A DNA stretch of 55,537 nt, taken from NCBI RefSeq assembly GCF_001591605.1, contig NZ_BCVF01000028.1, positions 1 through 55,537 of the forward strand, read 5' to 3'. The first letter of the stretch is position 1; each line of letters begins with the position of its first letter. This stretch comes from Bacillus badius NBRC 15713 (GTDB taxonomy: Bacteria; Bacillota; Bacilli; Bacillales; Domibacillaceae). This document shows positions 26,092 through 36,393 of this stretch, one piece after another. Position numbers and translations under genes: made by a program. A model generated the notes under the pieces. That model was not told the DNA's origin. It did no database searches and was given only the letters and a program-made list of their open reading frames with translations.

Positions 26092-26925
26092 TTACATGGC
26101 AGACTTTTCATCCGCCGCCAAGTTTAATTTATGCTCCAAAAAGGCGGCAACCCCGTCTTCTTCGTTAGTTAAAGTAATTTCATTGGCAATGTTTTTGAGC
26201 TCATTGATGGCATTGCCCATTGCCACGCCGGTTCCGGCATACTCAATCATTTCTAAATCATTGTCCTCATCGCCAAACGCGATAATCCGCTCTTTAGGAA
26301 TATTTAAGTCCGCTGCCGCCCGCTGAATGCCGATCGCTTTATTCAAGCCTAATTTTACAAGCTCAATGACGTGCCACGGAGCATTCCATCGTCTATGGTG
26401 AATGACTTCGGCATGTACCTCGCTTAAATGGCCGCGAATCAACGGAGCTGTTTTTTCGGTAGCCTGGATCAGCATGCAAGTAGGATCATCCATGAGCATT
26501 TGACGCAAATCGCCGGTTGTAACGGCGGGATTGCCCAGATTGAACAGATTGATGAGCCGTTCATCATGATAATGAAAATACAAATCATCCTGTACTTCGG
26601 CAATGATATTGTGAAAGTCGAAGTCATGGCAGGCATCTACGATTTCGGCAGCCGTTTTCAGGTCCATCGGTTCATGGTACAGTCCCCAGCTATTATTTCT
26701 TGGATGATGAACAAAGGCGCCATTGAAATTTACCATTGGCGTGACAAGACCTAACTCTTGATAATAAAGCCCGCTGGAACGATAAGGCCGCCCGGTGGCA
26801 ATCATTACTTCATGGCCTTGCTCCATTGCTTTTCTCAGCACCTTTTTTGTACGGACAGAGATTTTTTTGTCATCTGTCAGCAACGTGCCGTCTAAATCGA
26901 CGACGATTAAATGTTTTTCAGCCAT
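26092..26925 (-). CDS. yitU: Cof-type HAD-IIB phosphatase YitU
   Basis: This 277-residue cytoplasmic phosphatase has HAD motif I VVDLDGTLL (nucleophile D10, acid D12), motif II IATGRP, the lysine motif LVKLGLNKAIG and motif IV AFGDEDNDLEMIEYAG, with the IIB cap between. Homologues dephosphorylate sugar phosphates, FMN precursors or related compounds; B. subtilis YitU has been linked to riboflavin-precursor dephosphorylation. The start is set at the conserved MAEKHLIVVDLDG. The ribosome site there is weak (GGGAG lies farther upstream than usual), so an earlier start at 26949 is possible. Confidence 0.87.
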   Translation of the reverse strand: MAEKHLIVVDLDGTLLTDDKKISVRTKKVLRKAMEQGHEVMIATGRPYRSSGLYYQELGLVTPMVNFNGAFVHHPRNNSWGLYHEPMDLKTAAEIVDACHDFDFHNIIAEVQDDLYFHYHDERLINLFNLGNPAVTTGDLRQMLMDDPTCMLIQATEKTAPLIRGHLSEVHAEVIHHRRWNAPWHVIELVKLGLNKAIGIQRAAADLNIPKERIIAFGDEDNDLEMIEYAGTGVAMGNAINELKNIANEITLTNEEDGVAAFLEHKLNLAADEKSAM

Positions 26926-27115
26926 TGACCTGAAGACACTCCCTTTCATCGTTTTCTTTTTTAAGTGTACGCTTAATTCCATACTTATGTCCAATGAAGC
27001 CTAGTTATTTGCATGAAATTTACCTGCTGGCTGGAAAATAAGCGTTACAGGTGATAATTTGTCCCAAGCTTTGTTATCATAAGGATAATGCGAAGCCAGA
27101 AGGAGGAAGAAAATA

Positions 27116-27424
27116 ATGGAGCAGGATTTAAAAGAAAATATTTTGGGAGCGCTGGAACAAGTAATCGATCCTGAGCTTGGTATTGACATTGTCAATCTTG
27201 GCCTGGTATATGATGTTGATATGGATGAATCCGGACATACAAAAGTAACGATGACGTTGACTTCCATGGGCTGTCCGCTTGCCGGGGTCATTGTCGACCA
27301 GGTAAAGGCGGCGCTTGCTGATATTCCGGAAGTGAAGGATGCAGAAGTGGATATCGTCTGGAATCCGCCATGGTCCCGGGATAAAATGTCCCGCTACGCT
27401 AAAATTGCGCTCGGCATTCAATAA
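27116..27424 (+). CDS. yitW: MIP18/DUF59 family Fe-S cluster assembly protein YitW
   Basis: This 102-residue protein matches the SufT/MIP18 family: VIDPELGIDIVNLGLVYDV (16-34), the conserved cysteine C53 in TLTSMGCPLAG, and VDIVWNPPWSRDKMS. The family helps mature iron-sulfur proteins, with the cysteine as the likely cluster or transfer residue. AGAAGGAGGAAG precedes the ATG. It is monocistronic, followed at once by a strong terminator, and is divergent from yitU as a free-standing unit. Confidence 0.92.
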   Translation: MEQDLKENILGALEQVIDPELGIDIVNLGLVYDVDMDESGHTKVTMTLTSMGCPLAGVIVDQVKAALADIPEVKDAEVDIVWNPPWSRDKMSRYAKIALGIQ

Positions 27425-27465
27425 GAAAAAACTGCCCGCAGAGATACTTGCGGGCAGTTTTTTTG
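27425..27465 (+). terminator. Terminator of yitW
   Basis: AAAACTGCCCGCA pairs with TGCGGGCAGTTTT and a T run follows. The A-rich flank also suits the convergent uppP. Confidence 0.93.
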
Positions 27466-27492
27466 TATTTGACAGCACCGGCAGCTGACTAA

Positions 27493-28305
27493 TTAAAGAA
27501 AGATCAGCGCGAGCGGTCCGACGATAAAGCAATAAATGGCGAAGTATTTCAAATTCCCTTGCGCCATGATATTCATGAACCATTTTAAAGAAAAATAAGA
27601 CATGACGAATGAACCGATGAAAGCTACTGTATAAGGAATGGCCAGTTCTTGCAAATTAGGGTTGCCAAGAATGTCCGAGAAGCCTAAAACCATGCCGCCG
27701 ACGCTGACCGGAATAAACAACAGAAAGGAAAAGCGAAGAGCGGTTTCTTGCTTCATGCCAAGTCCCATAGCAGCTACAATTGTGGCTCCGGAACGGCTGA
27801 TGCCGGGAATGAGGGCAATCGCCTGGGCGCAGCCGATAATAATGGCGTCTCTCATACGCATGTCGCCATCGTTCTTGCGTCCCCGCAAATTGCGAATCGT
27901 CCATAAGGCGATTCCGGTAATGATCAGTGTAATGGCTACCGTGCGCACACTGGATAATTGCTGCTCGATAAAGTCGCCGAATACGACGCCGATGACTCCC
28001 GCAGGAATCGTGGCAATAATTAAATAGATAATAAACATGAACTCGGACCGGTCTTCAGGCTGTCGGGTTTTTACATAATTCAGCCCATTTGTTGCCAGCC
28101 GCATGATATCGGCACGGTAAATAACGAGCACGGCAAGCAAAGAAGCAGAGTTGACGAGCAGTTCAAAGGAAAGATCCTTCATTTCTATCCCGAAAAAGTG
28201 CTTAGCCAGCTGTAAGTGACCGCTTGAAGAGATCGGAATGGGTTCAGTAAATCCTTGAAACAAACCTAAAAATAAATATTTTAATAGCAAATAAGCATGA
28301 TCCAC
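27493..28305 (-). CDS. uppP: Undecaprenyl-diphosphate phosphatase UppP (BacA)
   Basis: This 270-residue polytopic membrane enzyme recycles undecaprenyl diphosphate to the monophosphate carrier for peptidoglycan and teichoic acid synthesis, and confers bacitracin tolerance. The (E/Q)xxxE motif is Q17-x-x-x-E21, followed by PISSSGHL with H30, and the second signature is PGISRSGAT. About eight hydrophobic helices are visible, and the length is normal (270-280). GGAGGA lies upstream of the ATG. It is convergent with yitW. Confidence 0.94.
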   Translation of the reverse strand: MDHAYLLLKYLFLGLFQGFTEPIPISSSGHLQLAKHFFGIEMKDLSFELLVNSASLLAVLVIYRADIMRLATNGLNYVKTRQPEDRSEFMFIIYLIIATIPAGVIGVVFGDFIEQQLSSVRTVAITLIITGIALWTIRNLRGRKNDGDMRMRDAIIIGCAQAIALIPGISRSGATIVAAMGLGMKQETALRFSFLLFIPVSVGGMVLGFSDILGNPNLQELAIPYTVAFIGSFVMSYFSLKWFMNIMAQGNLKYFAIYCFIVGPLALIFL

Positions 28306-28515
28306 AATAAAATCCTCCGTTTAATCCATTTCGCTAGAGTGATAGGGCAGCATAAGCCCGCTTCTTGATTGATCGGCACAATAAAGATAAAGGAGTCCAA
28401 GACGAATAAGGCATTCACTTTTATACTTTAGCATGATTGGGAAAGAAAGTATAAAGATATCCTTTTTCATAAGCGGTTCATTCAATCAAATTTCTTTGCT
28501 AGTCCCCCTTATCGC

Positions 28516-28545
28516 TTTACATTTTATGTGATCAGCCTCTATAAT
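28516..28545 (+). promoter_or_regulatory. Sigma-A promoter of clpB
   Basis: TTTACA (28516-28521), an 18-nt spacer and consensus TATAAT (28540-28545) lie directly upstream of the CtsR box. Confidence 0.75.
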
Positions 28546-28554
28546 TTAATAAAA

Positions 28555-28571
28555 GGTCAAAAAAGGTCAAA
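28555..28571. promoter_or_regulatory. CtsR operator upstream of clpB
   Basis: The tandem heptads GGTCAAA-AAA-GGTCAAA match the CtsR consensus RGTCAAA-NAN-RGTCAAA at every position. The site covers the expected transcription start region, 15 bases before the clpB start codon. Heat would relieve repression. Confidence 0.92.
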
Positions 28572-28585
28572 AGAGGTGGAGAGAG

Positions 28586-31183
28586 TTGGATATCGAACGG
28601 ATGACGTTATCAGTGCAGGAAGCGTTGGCAGGGGCCCAAAGGATAGCGGAAGAGAATCAGCATACAGAAATTGACTTAGCCCATTTTTTGCTCGCGCTGA
28701 TCGACCGCCCGGATAGCCTGATGGCAAGAATTATTGAAAGGACAGGCAGTCAGCCGGCTCGTTGGCTGGAATTTCTTCGAGGCGAACTGCCTAAGAAACC
28801 GTCCATTGCCGGATCGGGAGTAAAGTATGGAGCTTACCTTACAGCGGCTTTGCAATCAGCCTTGAATGAAGCGGAACGGTTAAAAGAAAAATGGGAGGAT
28901 GACTATCTTTCTGTCGAGCATATTGCGTCGATCCTCCCTGGAACCACCGATTACGCGATCAACAGTTTTTTGCAGAAGGAACAGCTTACACAGGAAAAAA
29001 TCAATGAAGCAATCAAAGAAATAAGGGGGAATCAAAAGGTGACATCACAACAGCCGGAAGCAGGATATGAAGCATTAAAAAAATACGGACGGGATTTAGT
29101 GGAAGAGGTTCGTTCTGGAAAGATTGACCCGGTGATTGGCCGTGATAATGAAATTCGCCATGTGATTCGCATTCTTTCCCGAAAGACAAAAAATAATCCG
29201 GTCTTAATTGGAGAGCCAGGAGTTGGGAAAACGGCTATTGTGGAAGGATTAGCACAGCGGATTGTCCGTAAAGATGTGCCGGAAGGGCTAAAAGACAAAA
29301 CGATTTTCGCTCTTGACATGAGTGCGCTGATTGCGGGCGCAAAATTCCGCGGAGAATTTGAAGAGAGGCTGAAGGCTGTTTTAAACGAGATCAAAAAAAG
29401 CGATGGACGCATCTTATTGTTTATTGATGAACTTCATACAATCGTTGGAGCCGGAAAGACAGAAGGGGCCATGGATGCCGGCAACATGCTAAAGCCAATG
29501 CTTGCCCGCGGAGAGCTGCACTGCATTGGCGCAACTACGCTTGAAGAACACCGGAAGTATATTGAAAAAGACCCGGCGTTAGAGCGCCGCTTCCAGCAGG
29601 TGCTCGTTCAAGAGCCGACACCAGAAGATACCATTTCCATTTTACGCGGCTTAAAGGAACGCTTTGAAATTCACCATGGCGTCAAGATCCATGACCGGGC
29701 GCTTGTTGCCGCCGCCGTGTTATCCAACAGATACATTACCGACCGTTTCCTGCCTGATAAAGCGATCGATTTAGTGGATGAGGCATGTGCCACCATCCGG
29801 ACAGAAATTGATTCTATGCCGAGCGAACTGGATGAAGTGACCCGGCGTGTCATGCAGCTGGAAATTGAAGAAGCGGCTTTGCAGAAAGAGACAGATATAT
29901 CCAGCAAGGAAAGGCTGGAGCAGTTGCAAGAGGAGCTGGCGAATTTAAAAGAGAAAGCTGCTGAAATGAGAGCGCGCTGGGAGGCTGAAAAAGGAGCAAT
30001 CGGGCAAGTTCAGGAAAAAAGAGAGCTTCTTGAACGGCTGAGAAGGGAACTGGAGGATGCTGAAGGCCGTTATGATTTAAACAAGGCTGCTGAGCTTCGC
30101 CATGGAAAAATCCCGGCTGTTGAGAAAGAACTGGCTCACTTGGAAGAAGAAATGGAGAAAGCGAACGAAAGTGAGAACCGTTTACTGCGCGAGGAAGTCA
30201 CAGAAGAGGAAATTGCTGATATCGTTGCCCGCTGGACCGGCATCCCGGTTACCAAGCTGGTTGAAGGAGAGCGGGAAAAGCTGCTGCGCTTAGAGAGCAT
30301 TATGCATGAGCGGGTCGTCGGACAAGATGAAGCAGTTCAACTGGTAAGCGACGCCGTCCTCCGCGCCCGGGCAGGAATTAAAGATCCAAACCGGCCTATC
30401 GGTTCCTTTATCTTTTTAGGACCGACTGGCGTGGGGAAAACGGAGCTCGCCAAAACACTTGCGAATACACTGTTTGATAGCGAGGAACAAATGATTCGCA
30501 TTGATATGTCCGAGTATATGGAAAAGCATGCGGTATCCCGCTTAATCGGCGCTCCTCCCGGATATGTCGGCTTTGAAGAAGGCGGTCAGCTGACAGAGGC
30601 GCTGCGCAGAAAGCCGTATTCGGTTGTGCTGCTTGATGAAATTGAAAAAGCGCACCCGGAAGTATTCAATATTTTGCTTCAGATGCTCGATGACGGACGG
30701 ATTACTGATTCCCAAGGGCGGACGGTCGACTGCAAGAATACAGTAGTCATCATGACATCGAATATTGGCTCCGAGTATTTGCTGGACCGCAAAGAGAATG
30801 AGGAAGAGATTCAGGAGGCAACGAAGGAAAAAGTGATGCGGCAGCTTCGCAGTCATTTCCGGCCGGAATTTTTAAACCGTGTGGATGACATTGTCCTCTT
30901 TAAGCCGTTAAGTCTCGAAAATATTAAAGGCATTGCTGAGCGAATGATCAATGACTTAAAGCGCCGGCTGGAAGATCAGCAAATCAGCCTTGTTTTGACT
31001 GAAAAAGCTAAAGAGTTTATTGCACAGGAAGGGTTTGACCCGGTGTATGGAGCACGGCCGCTGAAGCGATTTATCCAGCATCAAATTGAAACGAAGCTGG
31101 CACGCGCCATTATTTCCGGCGATATTCTTCCTCATAGTGAAGCGGTAGTGGATGCGGAAAATGGAGAGCTTGTCATTAAATAA
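28586..31183 (+). CDS. clpB: ATP-dependent disaggregase ClpB
   Basis: This 865-residue Hsp100 chaperone extracts polypeptides from aggregates together with DnaK. Its order is a Clp N-domain (1-145), AAA1 with Walker [16 protein letters not shown] and Walker [16 protein letters not shown], and a coiled-coil M-domain (about 400-525), which separates ClpB from ClpC and ClpE. AAA2 follows with [15 protein letters not shown] and [15 protein letters not shown], and the C-terminus has [18 protein letters not shown]. No ClpP-binding loop is expected. The start is TTG 28586 with GAGGTGG upstream and the usual MDI start; the ATG four codons in is a weaker option. It is controlled by the CtsR site. B. 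subtilis 168 lacks ClpB. Confidence 0.95.
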   Translation: MDIERMTLSVQEALAGAQRIAEENQHTEIDLAHFLLALIDRPDSLMARIIERTGSQPARWLEFLRGELPKKPSIAGSGVKYGAYLTAALQSALNEAERLKEKWEDDYLSVEHIASILPGTTDYAINSFLQKEQLTQEKINEAIKEIRGNQKVTSQQPEAGYEALKKYGRDLVEEVRSGKIDPVIGRDNEIRHVIRILSRKTKNNPVLIGEPGVGKTAIVEGLAQRIVRKDVPEGLKDKTIFALDMSALIAGAKFRGEFEERLKAVLNEIKKSDGRILLFIDELHTIVGAGKTEGAMDAGNMLKPMLARGELHCIGATTLEEHRKYIEKDPALERRFQQVLVQEPTPEDTISILRGLKERFEIHHGVKIHDRALVAAAVLSNRYITDRFLPDKAIDLVDEACATIRTEIDSMPSELDEVTRRVMQLEIEEAALQKETDISSKERLEQLQEELANLKEKAAEMRARWEAEKGAIGQVQEKRELLERLRRELEDAEGRYDLNKAAELRHGKIPAVEKELAHLEEEMEKANESENRLLREEVTEEEIADIVARWTGIPVTKLVEGEREKLLRLESIMHERVVGQDEAVQLVSDAVLRARAGIKDPNRPIGSFIFLGPTGVGKTELAKTLANTLFDSEEQMIRIDMSEYMEKHAVSRLIGAPPGYVGFEEGGQLTEALRRKPYSVVLLDEIEKAHPEVFNILLQMLDDGRITDSQGRTVDCKNTVVIMTSNIGSEYLLDRKENEEEIQEATKEKVMRQLRSHFRPEFLNRVDDIVLFKPLSLENIKGIAERMINDLKRRLEDQQISLVLTEKAKEFIAQEGFDPVYGARPLKRFIQHQIETKLARAIISGDILPHSEAVVDAENGELVIK

Positions 31184-31199
31184 AGCCTGATTAAACCAA

Positions 31200-31228
31200 A
31201 AAAAGCGGCTGCCCAAGCAGCCGCTTTA
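31200..31228. terminator. Terminator between clpB and yjzD, oriented mainly for the minus strand
   Basis: AAAGCGGCTGC pairs with GCAGCCGCTTT. The T run of seven is on the minus strand, so it mainly terminates yjzD, and clpB less well. Confidence 0.85.
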
Positions 31229-31251
31229 AATTGAAGCTGAAAACTTTCCGA

Positions 31252-31434
31252 TTAATGCTGTTCAGCCTGATCGTCTGTGAGAAGCGCAGAGAAAATGAAC
31301 AGAAGAATAGTTGCAATGATTGAAAGAATCAAGCCTGTCATAAAGTTGAATTCAGCCCCGTTCATTGAGCTGACAACATATGTTAACATTTCAGTCAATA
31401 AAAAAGTCCAAAAGAAAGTCATGATATATTGCAT
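31252..31434 (-). CDS. yjzD: DUF2929 family small membrane protein YjzD
   Basis: This 60-residue protein has two hydrophobic helices (about 2-21 and 32-54), beginning MQYIMTFFWTFLLTEMLTYV as in the DUF2929/YjzD family. The start is the internal ATG at the complement of 31432-31434, with GAGGAGGG eight bases upstream; the longer open frame lacks a ribosome site. It lies just before med, as yjzD does in B. subtilis, though argF and the yjaUV genes between are missing here. The function is unknown; YjzD is reported to influence secretion or DnaA-related phenotypes only indirectly. Confidence 0.8.
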   Translation of the reverse strand: MQYIMTFFWTFLLTEMLTYVVSSMNGAEFNFMTGLILSIIATILLFIFSALLTDDQAEQH

Positions 31435-31626
31435 CGAATATCCCTCCTCCAAAAGAAGATATGTATATAAACCACCATTAATCATAGCACATAAAAGAAG
31501 CAGATTTAAATGAATTTTTGTCATTATTTTTAACATTTTTATTCATCCTATCCGAAAAAACTTTTTCTTCTCAGCAAATACAGTTAAGATATAAAAGGTA
31601 GGGGTTGTGTATAAAGGAGAAAGAAT

Positions 31627-32598
31627 ATGTACAACAAAAGATTACTGCTTATATTAGGAATTTGTTTACTCGTATTTCTTGCCGGTTGTTCAGAGGAAAA
31701 AGAGTCAAAGAAACTGAAGAAAGTCGGTTTGCTAGTTCCTGATACTATTAATGACCAAGTATGGGGAACGAACGGATACATGGGAATGTTAAAAATCCAA
31801 AAGGCGTATGGAACCGATATTTTTTATAAGGAAAATATCCATTCTCAAGCACTGGTCGAACGGGCTGTAGAGGAATTTTCACATAAAGGCATCAATATTG
31901 TATTTGGCCACGGCAACGAATACGCCGATTATTTCAATAAACTGGCCCCTGATTATCCGGATATGCATTTTGTCAGCTTTAACGGCAATGCCAACGAAAA
32001 AAATACAACAAGCTTAAAGTTTGAAGCGCATGCTATGGGGTTTTTCGGCGGAATGACAGCTGCTCACTTTTCTAAAACCGGCACGGTGGGTGTGGTAGCT
32101 ACTTATAAATGGCAGCCAGAAGTCAAAGGGTTTGTTGAAGGAGCGAAATTTGCACGGAAAGACATCCATGTAGCCGCTCGATATGTAGAAAACTGGGATG
32201 ACAGCGAAAAAGCGCTGCAGCTGCTGGATAAGGTAATTGCTGAAGGCGCAGATGTTGTTTATCCGGCTGGAGATGGCTATAATGTAGCTGTTATTGACAA
32301 ATTGAAGGCAAAAGGCCTGCATGCAATCGGTTATGTATCAGACCAATCGGATCTCGGAAAAGAGACGGTTTTGACAAGTACTGTCGAGCATGCCGATAAA
32401 CTGTATTTGCTTGTTGCTGACCAGTTTGTTAAAGGAAAATTGAAGTCTGGCAATCTTCATTTTGACTTTGCAGACGGGGTGATTTCATTAAGCCCCTTCA
32501 GTGAAGAAGTAGATAAAGATTTTCAAAAGAAAATCAACGGGTATATTGACCAGTATATCAAGACAGGCAAATTGCCAAACAAACAAATGGAGGAATAA
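31627..32598 (+). CDS. med: Med, BMP-family lipoprotein, positive regulator of comK
   Basis: This 323-residue protein has a lipoprotein signal peptide with lipobox L18-A-G-C21 and a periplasmic-binding-protein-like fold of the BMP (PnrA) family (KVGLLVPDTINDQVWG, GHGNEYADYF, AHAMGFFGGMTAAHFSKTG). In B. subtilis Med raises comK expression and lies in the med-comZ operon. As a BMP member it may bind a nucleoside. AAAGGAGA precedes the ATG and comZ begins two bases after the stop, the same arrangement. Confidence 0.9.
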   Translation: MYNKRLLLILGICLLVFLAGCSEEKESKKLKKVGLLVPDTINDQVWGTNGYMGMLKIQKAYGTDIFYKENIHSQALVERAVEEFSHKGINIVFGHGNEYADYFNKLAPDYPDMHFVSFNGNANEKNTTSLKFEAHAMGFFGGMTAAHFSKTGTVGVVATYKWQPEVKGFVEGAKFARKDIHVAARYVENWDDSEKALQLLDKVIAEGADVVYPAGDGYNVAVIDKLKAKGLHAIGYVSDQSDLGKETVLTSTVEHADKLYLLVADQFVKGKLKSGNLHFDFADGVISLSPFSEEVDKDFQKKINGYIDQYIKTGKLPNKQMEE

Positions 32599-32600
32599 AA

Positions 32601-32792
32601 ATGAACGAAAACAAAAACATGGAATTTGTTCAAATTGCGATGAAATATTTGCCGGAAGCACAGGAAAAATTAAAAGAAGCAGGAATTGACTTTTCCGTAG
32701 ATTTAATAGAGCCATTTATGGGGCTATTTTTAAATGTCATGAATGAGGCCTATGAACTGGGTAAACAAGATGCTCAGCAAGAGAATCAATAA
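32601..32792 (+). CDS. comZ: ComZ, competence operon regulator
   Basis: This 63-residue protein is exactly the B. subtilis length, with the conserved core MEFVQIAMKYLPEAQEKLKE and LIEPFMGLFLNVMNEAYELG. ComZ lowers expression of comG in B. subtilis. It is predicted to be helical with no membrane segment. The ribosome site AATGGAGG lies inside the end of med, so translation is coupled. A strong terminator follows. Confidence 0.93.
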   Translation: MNENKNMEFVQIAMKYLPEAQEKLKEAGIDFSVDLIEPFMGLFLNVMNEAYELGKQDAQQENQ

Positions 32793-32795
32793 TAG

Positions 32796-32838
32796 AAAAA
32801 AGGACCGCCCTAAAATCGTAAGGGACGGTCCTTTTTCT
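32796..32838 (+). terminator. Terminator of med-comZ
   Basis: AAAGGACCGCCCT pairs with AGGGACGGTCCTTT and a T run follows, separating med-comZ from fabH. Confidence 0.92.
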
Positions 32839-32899
32839 ATCGTTCGAGCAGGAAGCGACAATATTCGCCTATTGCAAAAACGGTCTTTCTTCAGTAAAA

Positions 32900-32916
32900 T
32901 TAGTACCAAGTCTTAA
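32900..32916. promoter_or_regulatory. FapR operator upstream of fabH-fabF
   Basis: TTAGTACCAAGTCTTAA matches the FapR-box pattern of Bacillus fatty-acid genes (TTAGTACCTRGTCTTAA-like), including the fabHA site. A TATAAT at 32927-32932 follows at promoter distance. Malonyl-CoA would release FapR. Confidence 0.85.
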
Positions 32917-32957
32917 TAATTGATTATATAATAAAGCACTTGAAAGAAGGGGTCCTG

Positions 32958-33890
32958 ATGAACGCAGGAATTATTGGCATGGGCCAATTTGTGCCTGAAA
33001 AAGAATTAACAAACTTTGACTTGGAAAAAATAATGGATACATCCGATGAATGGATACGGACAAGAACAGGCATTGAGGCGAGAAGAGTTGCCGATGATGA
33101 TATGGATACATCCGATATGGGAGTTAAAGCAGCTGAGCAAGCTGTAAAGAACGCAGGCATTTCTCCGGAGGACATTGATTTAATTATTGTAGCAACCGTT
33201 ACTCCGGATTATCGTTTTCCTTCGGTAGCCACCATGATCCAGCACCAAATTGGAGCGAAAAACGCTGCAGCTATGGATATTAGTGCTGCCTGTGCCGGCT
33301 TTATGTATGGCATTGTGACAGCGAAGCAGTTCATAGAAACGAACGATTACAAATATGTGCTTGTTGTAGGCGTAGAAAAGCTCACAAAAGCAGTCGACTG
33401 GTCAGACCGCAATACAGCAGTCTTATTCGGCGATGGTGCGGGTGCCGCTGTTGTAGGACAAGTGTCGGAAGGACGGGGAATCCTGGCCTTCGAGTTGGGT
33501 GCGGACGGTTCTGGATTAAAGCATCTATACCAAAAGGAGTATATTCAAATGAATGGCCGTGAGGTATTTAAGTTTGCGGTTCGCCAGATGGGAGAGTCTT
33601 GCGTAAATGTACTCGAAAAGGCAGGGCTTCAAAAAGAGGATGTCGACTTTTTGCTTCCGCATCAGGCTAATATCCGTATTATGGAGGCAGCCCGCCAGCG
33701 GCTCGATTTGCCACAGGAGAAAATGTCGGTGACCATTAATAAATATGGAAATACCTCCTCTGCTTCTATTCCGCTCACTTTAATAGAAGAGCTGGAATCA
33801 GGAAGAATTAAAGAGGATGATGTATTGATCATGGTAGGCTTTGGCGGCGGACTTACATGGGGCGCAATTGCCATGAAATGGGGACGCTAG
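32958..33890 (+). CDS. fabH: 3-oxoacyl-ACP synthase III (FabH)
   Basis: This 310-residue condensing enzyme joins acyl-CoA primer to malonyl-ACP to start fatty acid synthesis. The catalytic triad is C112 (DISAACAGF), H235 ([10 protein letters not shown]) and N265 ([10 protein letters not shown]). [13 protein letters not shown] near residues 28-40 is the family signature. The start is ATG 32958, behind AAGGGG; the upstream TTG frame is unconserved. fabF follows 40 bases downstream, giving the FapR-controlled fabH-fabF operon of Bacillus. Branched-chain primer use is expected but not readable from the sequence. Confidence 0.96.
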   Translation: MNAGIIGMGQFVPEKELTNFDLEKIMDTSDEWIRTRTGIEARRVADDDMDTSDMGVKAAEQAVKNAGISPEDIDLIIVATVTPDYRFPSVATMIQHQIGAKNAAAMDISAACAGFMYGIVTAKQFIETNDYKYVLVVGVEKLTKAVDWSDRNTAVLFGDGAGAAVVGQVSEGRGILAFELGADGSGLKHLYQKEYIQMNGREVFKFAVRQMGESCVNVLEKAGLQKEDVDFLLPHQANIRIMEAARQRLDLPQEKMSVTINKYGNTSSASIPLTLIEELESGRIKEDDVLIMVGFGGGLTWGAIAMKWGR

Positions 33891-33930
33891 ATTTATATAG
33901 TAATGGAATAACTGTGAAGGAGTGGAAATA

Positions 33931-35175
33931 GTGGAAAAACGAAGAGTAGTCATTACAGGGCTCGGAATTGTTTCGCCTGTTGGAAATACAGTAGAAGAAG
34001 CCTGGGCTAATATTTTAAGCGGTATCAGTGGAGTTAAGCCGTTAACGCGAGTGAATCCGGATGATTATCCGGTAAAGGTAGCAGCTGAAATTGATGATTT
34101 TAACCCGGAAGACTTTATGGATAAACGGGATGCCCGCAAAATGGACCGCTTTACGCAATACGCGGTTGCTGCAGCCAAGATGGCTGTGAAAAACGCAGAT
34201 TTAACCATCGATGAATCGAATGCTGACCGTATTGGTGTCTGGGTCGGCTCTGGAATCGGGGGCATGGAAACGTTTGAAAATCAATTCAAAACCTTCCTTG
34301 ACCGCGGATATCGGCGGGTCAGCCCCTTCTTTGTTCCCATGATGATCCCGGATATGGCGGCTGGACAAGTCTCTATTTTTCTAGGGGCCAAAGGGGTTAA
34401 TTCTTGTACCGTAACCGCGTGTGCAACCGGTACGAATTCCATTGGTGATGCCTTTAAAGTGATTCAGCGCGGCGATGCTGATGCAATGATCACCGGAGGA
34501 AGTGAGGCGCCAATTACTCAAATGTCTGTCGCCGGCTTCTGTGCCAATACCGCTTTATCCACAAATCCTGATCCGAAAACAGCAAGCCGTCCATTCGATG
34601 CTAAGCGTGATGGCTTTGTTATGGGAGAAGGAGCAGGCATTATTGTATTGGAAGAGCTTGAACACGCGAAAAAGCGTGGAGCGCATATTTATGCAGAAAT
34701 CGTTGGATATGGAGCTACCGGTGATGCCCACCATATTACAGCACCGGCACCGAATGGGGAAGGCGGGGCAAGAGCCATGAGTATAGCGCTTGAAGACGGC
34801 GGAATTCAGCCGGAAGAAGTCGATTATATCAATGCCCATGGAACGAGCACCCCATATAATGATGAATTTGAAACAGCAGCCATTAAACACGTATTTGGTG
34901 AACATGCTTATAGCTTGGCAGTCAGCTCGACAAAATCAATGACAGGCCATTTGCTCGGCGCAGCAGGAGGCGTAGAAGCCATCTTTACGGCATTGGCCAT
35001 TAAGAACAATATGCTCCCGCCGACAATTAATTATGAAACACCAGATCCGAAGTGTGATTTGGACTACGTGACGAATGTGTCGCGGAAAAAAGAAATCCAT
35101 GTGGCCCTCAGCAATTCTCTTGGTTTTGGCGGCCACAATGCGACCATCGCTCTGCGTAAATACAAGCCTGAATAA
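33931..35175 (+). CDS. fabF: 3-oxoacyl-ACP synthase II (FabF)
   Basis: This 414-residue elongating condensing enzyme has catalytic C164 ([14 protein letters not shown]) and two histidines, H303 ([11 protein letters not shown]) and H340 ([12 protein letters not shown]). It elongates acyl-ACP with malonyl-ACP and sets temperature-dependent chain composition in other bacteria. The start is GTG 33931, eight bases after AAGGAG (33917-33922); an in-frame GTG at 33922 overlaps the ribosome site. It is the last gene of the fabHF operon and is followed by a long perfect terminator. The B. subtilis neighbours yjaZ and appDFABC do not follow. Confidence 0.96.
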   Translation: MEKRRVVITGLGIVSPVGNTVEEAWANILSGISGVKPLTRVNPDDYPVKVAAEIDDFNPEDFMDKRDARKMDRFTQYAVAAAKMAVKNADLTIDESNADRIGVWVGSGIGGMETFENQFKTFLDRGYRRVSPFFVPMMIPDMAAGQVSIFLGAKGVNSCTVTACATGTNSIGDAFKVIQRGDADAMITGGSEAPITQMSVAGFCANTALSTNPDPKTASRPFDAKRDGFVMGEGAGIIVLEELEHAKKRGAHIYAEIVGYGATGDAHHITAPAPNGEGGARAMSIALEDGGIQPEEVDYINAHGTSTPYNDEFETAAIKHVFGEHAYSLAVSSTKSMTGHLLGAAGGVEAIFTALAIKNNMLPPTINYETPDPKCDLDYVTNVSRKKEIHVALSNSLGFGGHNATIALRKYKPE

Positions 35176-35185
35176 GAAATATGCA

Positions 35186-35228
35186 AAAGGTGAATCAAAG
35201 CCGAGCGGCTTTGATTCACCTTTTTTTA
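35186..35228 (+). terminator. Terminator of fabH-fabF
   Basis: An 18-base perfect stem, AAAGGTGAATCAAAGCCG with its complement, closes on a two-base loop and is followed by a T run. Confidence 0.95.
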
Positions 35229-35336
35229 TTGCGCTATTCGCTGTTGATCCGTGCTTTTTGGCATTTTCTTTATTTGCCGGCATACATATATAGGACAAGC
35301 TGCTGCAGCCTAATCAATTGATAAAGGAAGAAGAAA

Positions 35337-35543
35337 ATGGCCTTACGCCTAGTTGCCTTTTTAATCGGCTTTGGTTGGTCCATCCTCGGCGGGGTAAGCT
35401 GCATTATGTATTTAAATTTGCTGACAGCCGGGTTTTCTATAGGAGAGTACGTCCAATTTGTTTCTGAACGGGTGGAGTGTTATTTGCTGGCCGCTGGGAT
35501 TTTCATGATGACGGTCGCTATTTATTTTCCCACAAGGCAATAA
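35337..35543 (+). CDS. Small membrane protein, function unknown
   Basis: This 68-residue protein has two hydrophobic helices (about 3-29 and 46-64) and a short polar loop, FSIGEYVQFVSERVECY. AAGGAAG lies six bases before the ATG. It stands between fabF and yjbA, where B. subtilis carries yjaZ and the app genes. Similar small two-helix proteins occur near yjbA in other Bacillus as I recall, but I cannot assign a family. Confidence 0.6.
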   Translation: MALRLVAFLIGFGWSILGGVSCIMYLNLLTAGFSIGEYVQFVSERVECYLLAAGIFMMTVAIYFPTRQ

Positions 35544-35628
35544 AGAAAAATTAGTCGCTGAAGGAATAATTTTACTTCGCGTTGCCCATACTTGAAGACA
35601 AATAGATGAAGAAGTGAGGAGGTTCATT

Positions 35629-36393
35629 ATGTTATATCTTCATGATGTTTGGGTAAACTGGTTTGAAGGAGAGGAGAACGGATACAATGTGTGCCACTAC
35701 CATGAATGGCGCAAGGAGGATGCCGTTGAGCTATTGGATCAAGTGCCTCTGCTTTTAATAGACGAGGAATTATTTAATTATATTGAAAATCATTTAGCTG
35801 AATTGCCGAAACAATTGCTTGAGGACGTACGCAGAAAAGCCTTTTTGAGAAGAAACCATGAGCGAATACAGCTTGAGCACTGCTTTGTCGTTACAGATGG
35901 AAAAGGCATACTTGCTGTTGATACGATGGGGTATACGATTCCGGTTCGGAAAAGCCGGCTTGTGCCGAGACAGGAACAGCTCGCTTTTGAAATGTTTGAG
36001 GTTCATCCGGTTACAACGTATGAACTCGAATGGGAAATGGAAGAAAAAGAGTATCACATTTTATCTCTTTCCCCTGAATGCATGAAAGGGCTGACGAGAA
36101 AGGAAAGACAGCTGAAACAGCTTTTATTTATGGCGCTGGATCAACTGTTTGCTTCAAAAAATTCAGCAGAGATTCGCTATTGGTATACGGAGTGGATGCC
36201 GGAGCGTTACGCTGATATTCAAACGATGAACGTAGAGGACATCAAGCGGATCTTCATGGAAGAAACGATGGAAGGGTGGACAGGCCGTCACAATCGTCTT
36301 TGTGAAAACTTGATAAAAGGGCAGCCCTTTTTCGAAAAACTGTGGGAAACGGAGCATACCTCAAAAATGAATCAATTGAACGAAAAAAGCTGA
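35629..36393 (+). CDS. yjbA: UPF0736 family protein YjbA
   Basis: This 254-residue soluble protein opens [26 protein letters not shown], characteristic of YjbA (UPF0736/DUF3603), and contains the family segments [13 protein letters not shown] and [16 protein letters not shown]. The function is unknown. The start is ATG 35629, seven bases after GAGGAGG; the track-like longer start adds five residues across the ribosome site. Its stop codon (36391-36393) is inside the left arm of the terminator shared with trpS. Confidence 0.87.
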   Translation: MLYLHDVWVNWFEGEENGYNVCHYHEWRKEDAVELLDQVPLLLIDEELFNYIENHLAELPKQLLEDVRRKAFLRRNHERIQLEHCFVVTDGKGILAVDTMGYTIPVRKSRLVPRQEQLAFEMFEVHPVTTYELEWEMEEKEYHILSLSPECMKGLTRKERQLKQLLFMALDQLFASKNSAEIRYWYTEWMPERYADIQTMNVEDIKRIFMEETMEGWTGRHNRLCENLIKGQPFFEKLWETEHTSKMNQLNEKS

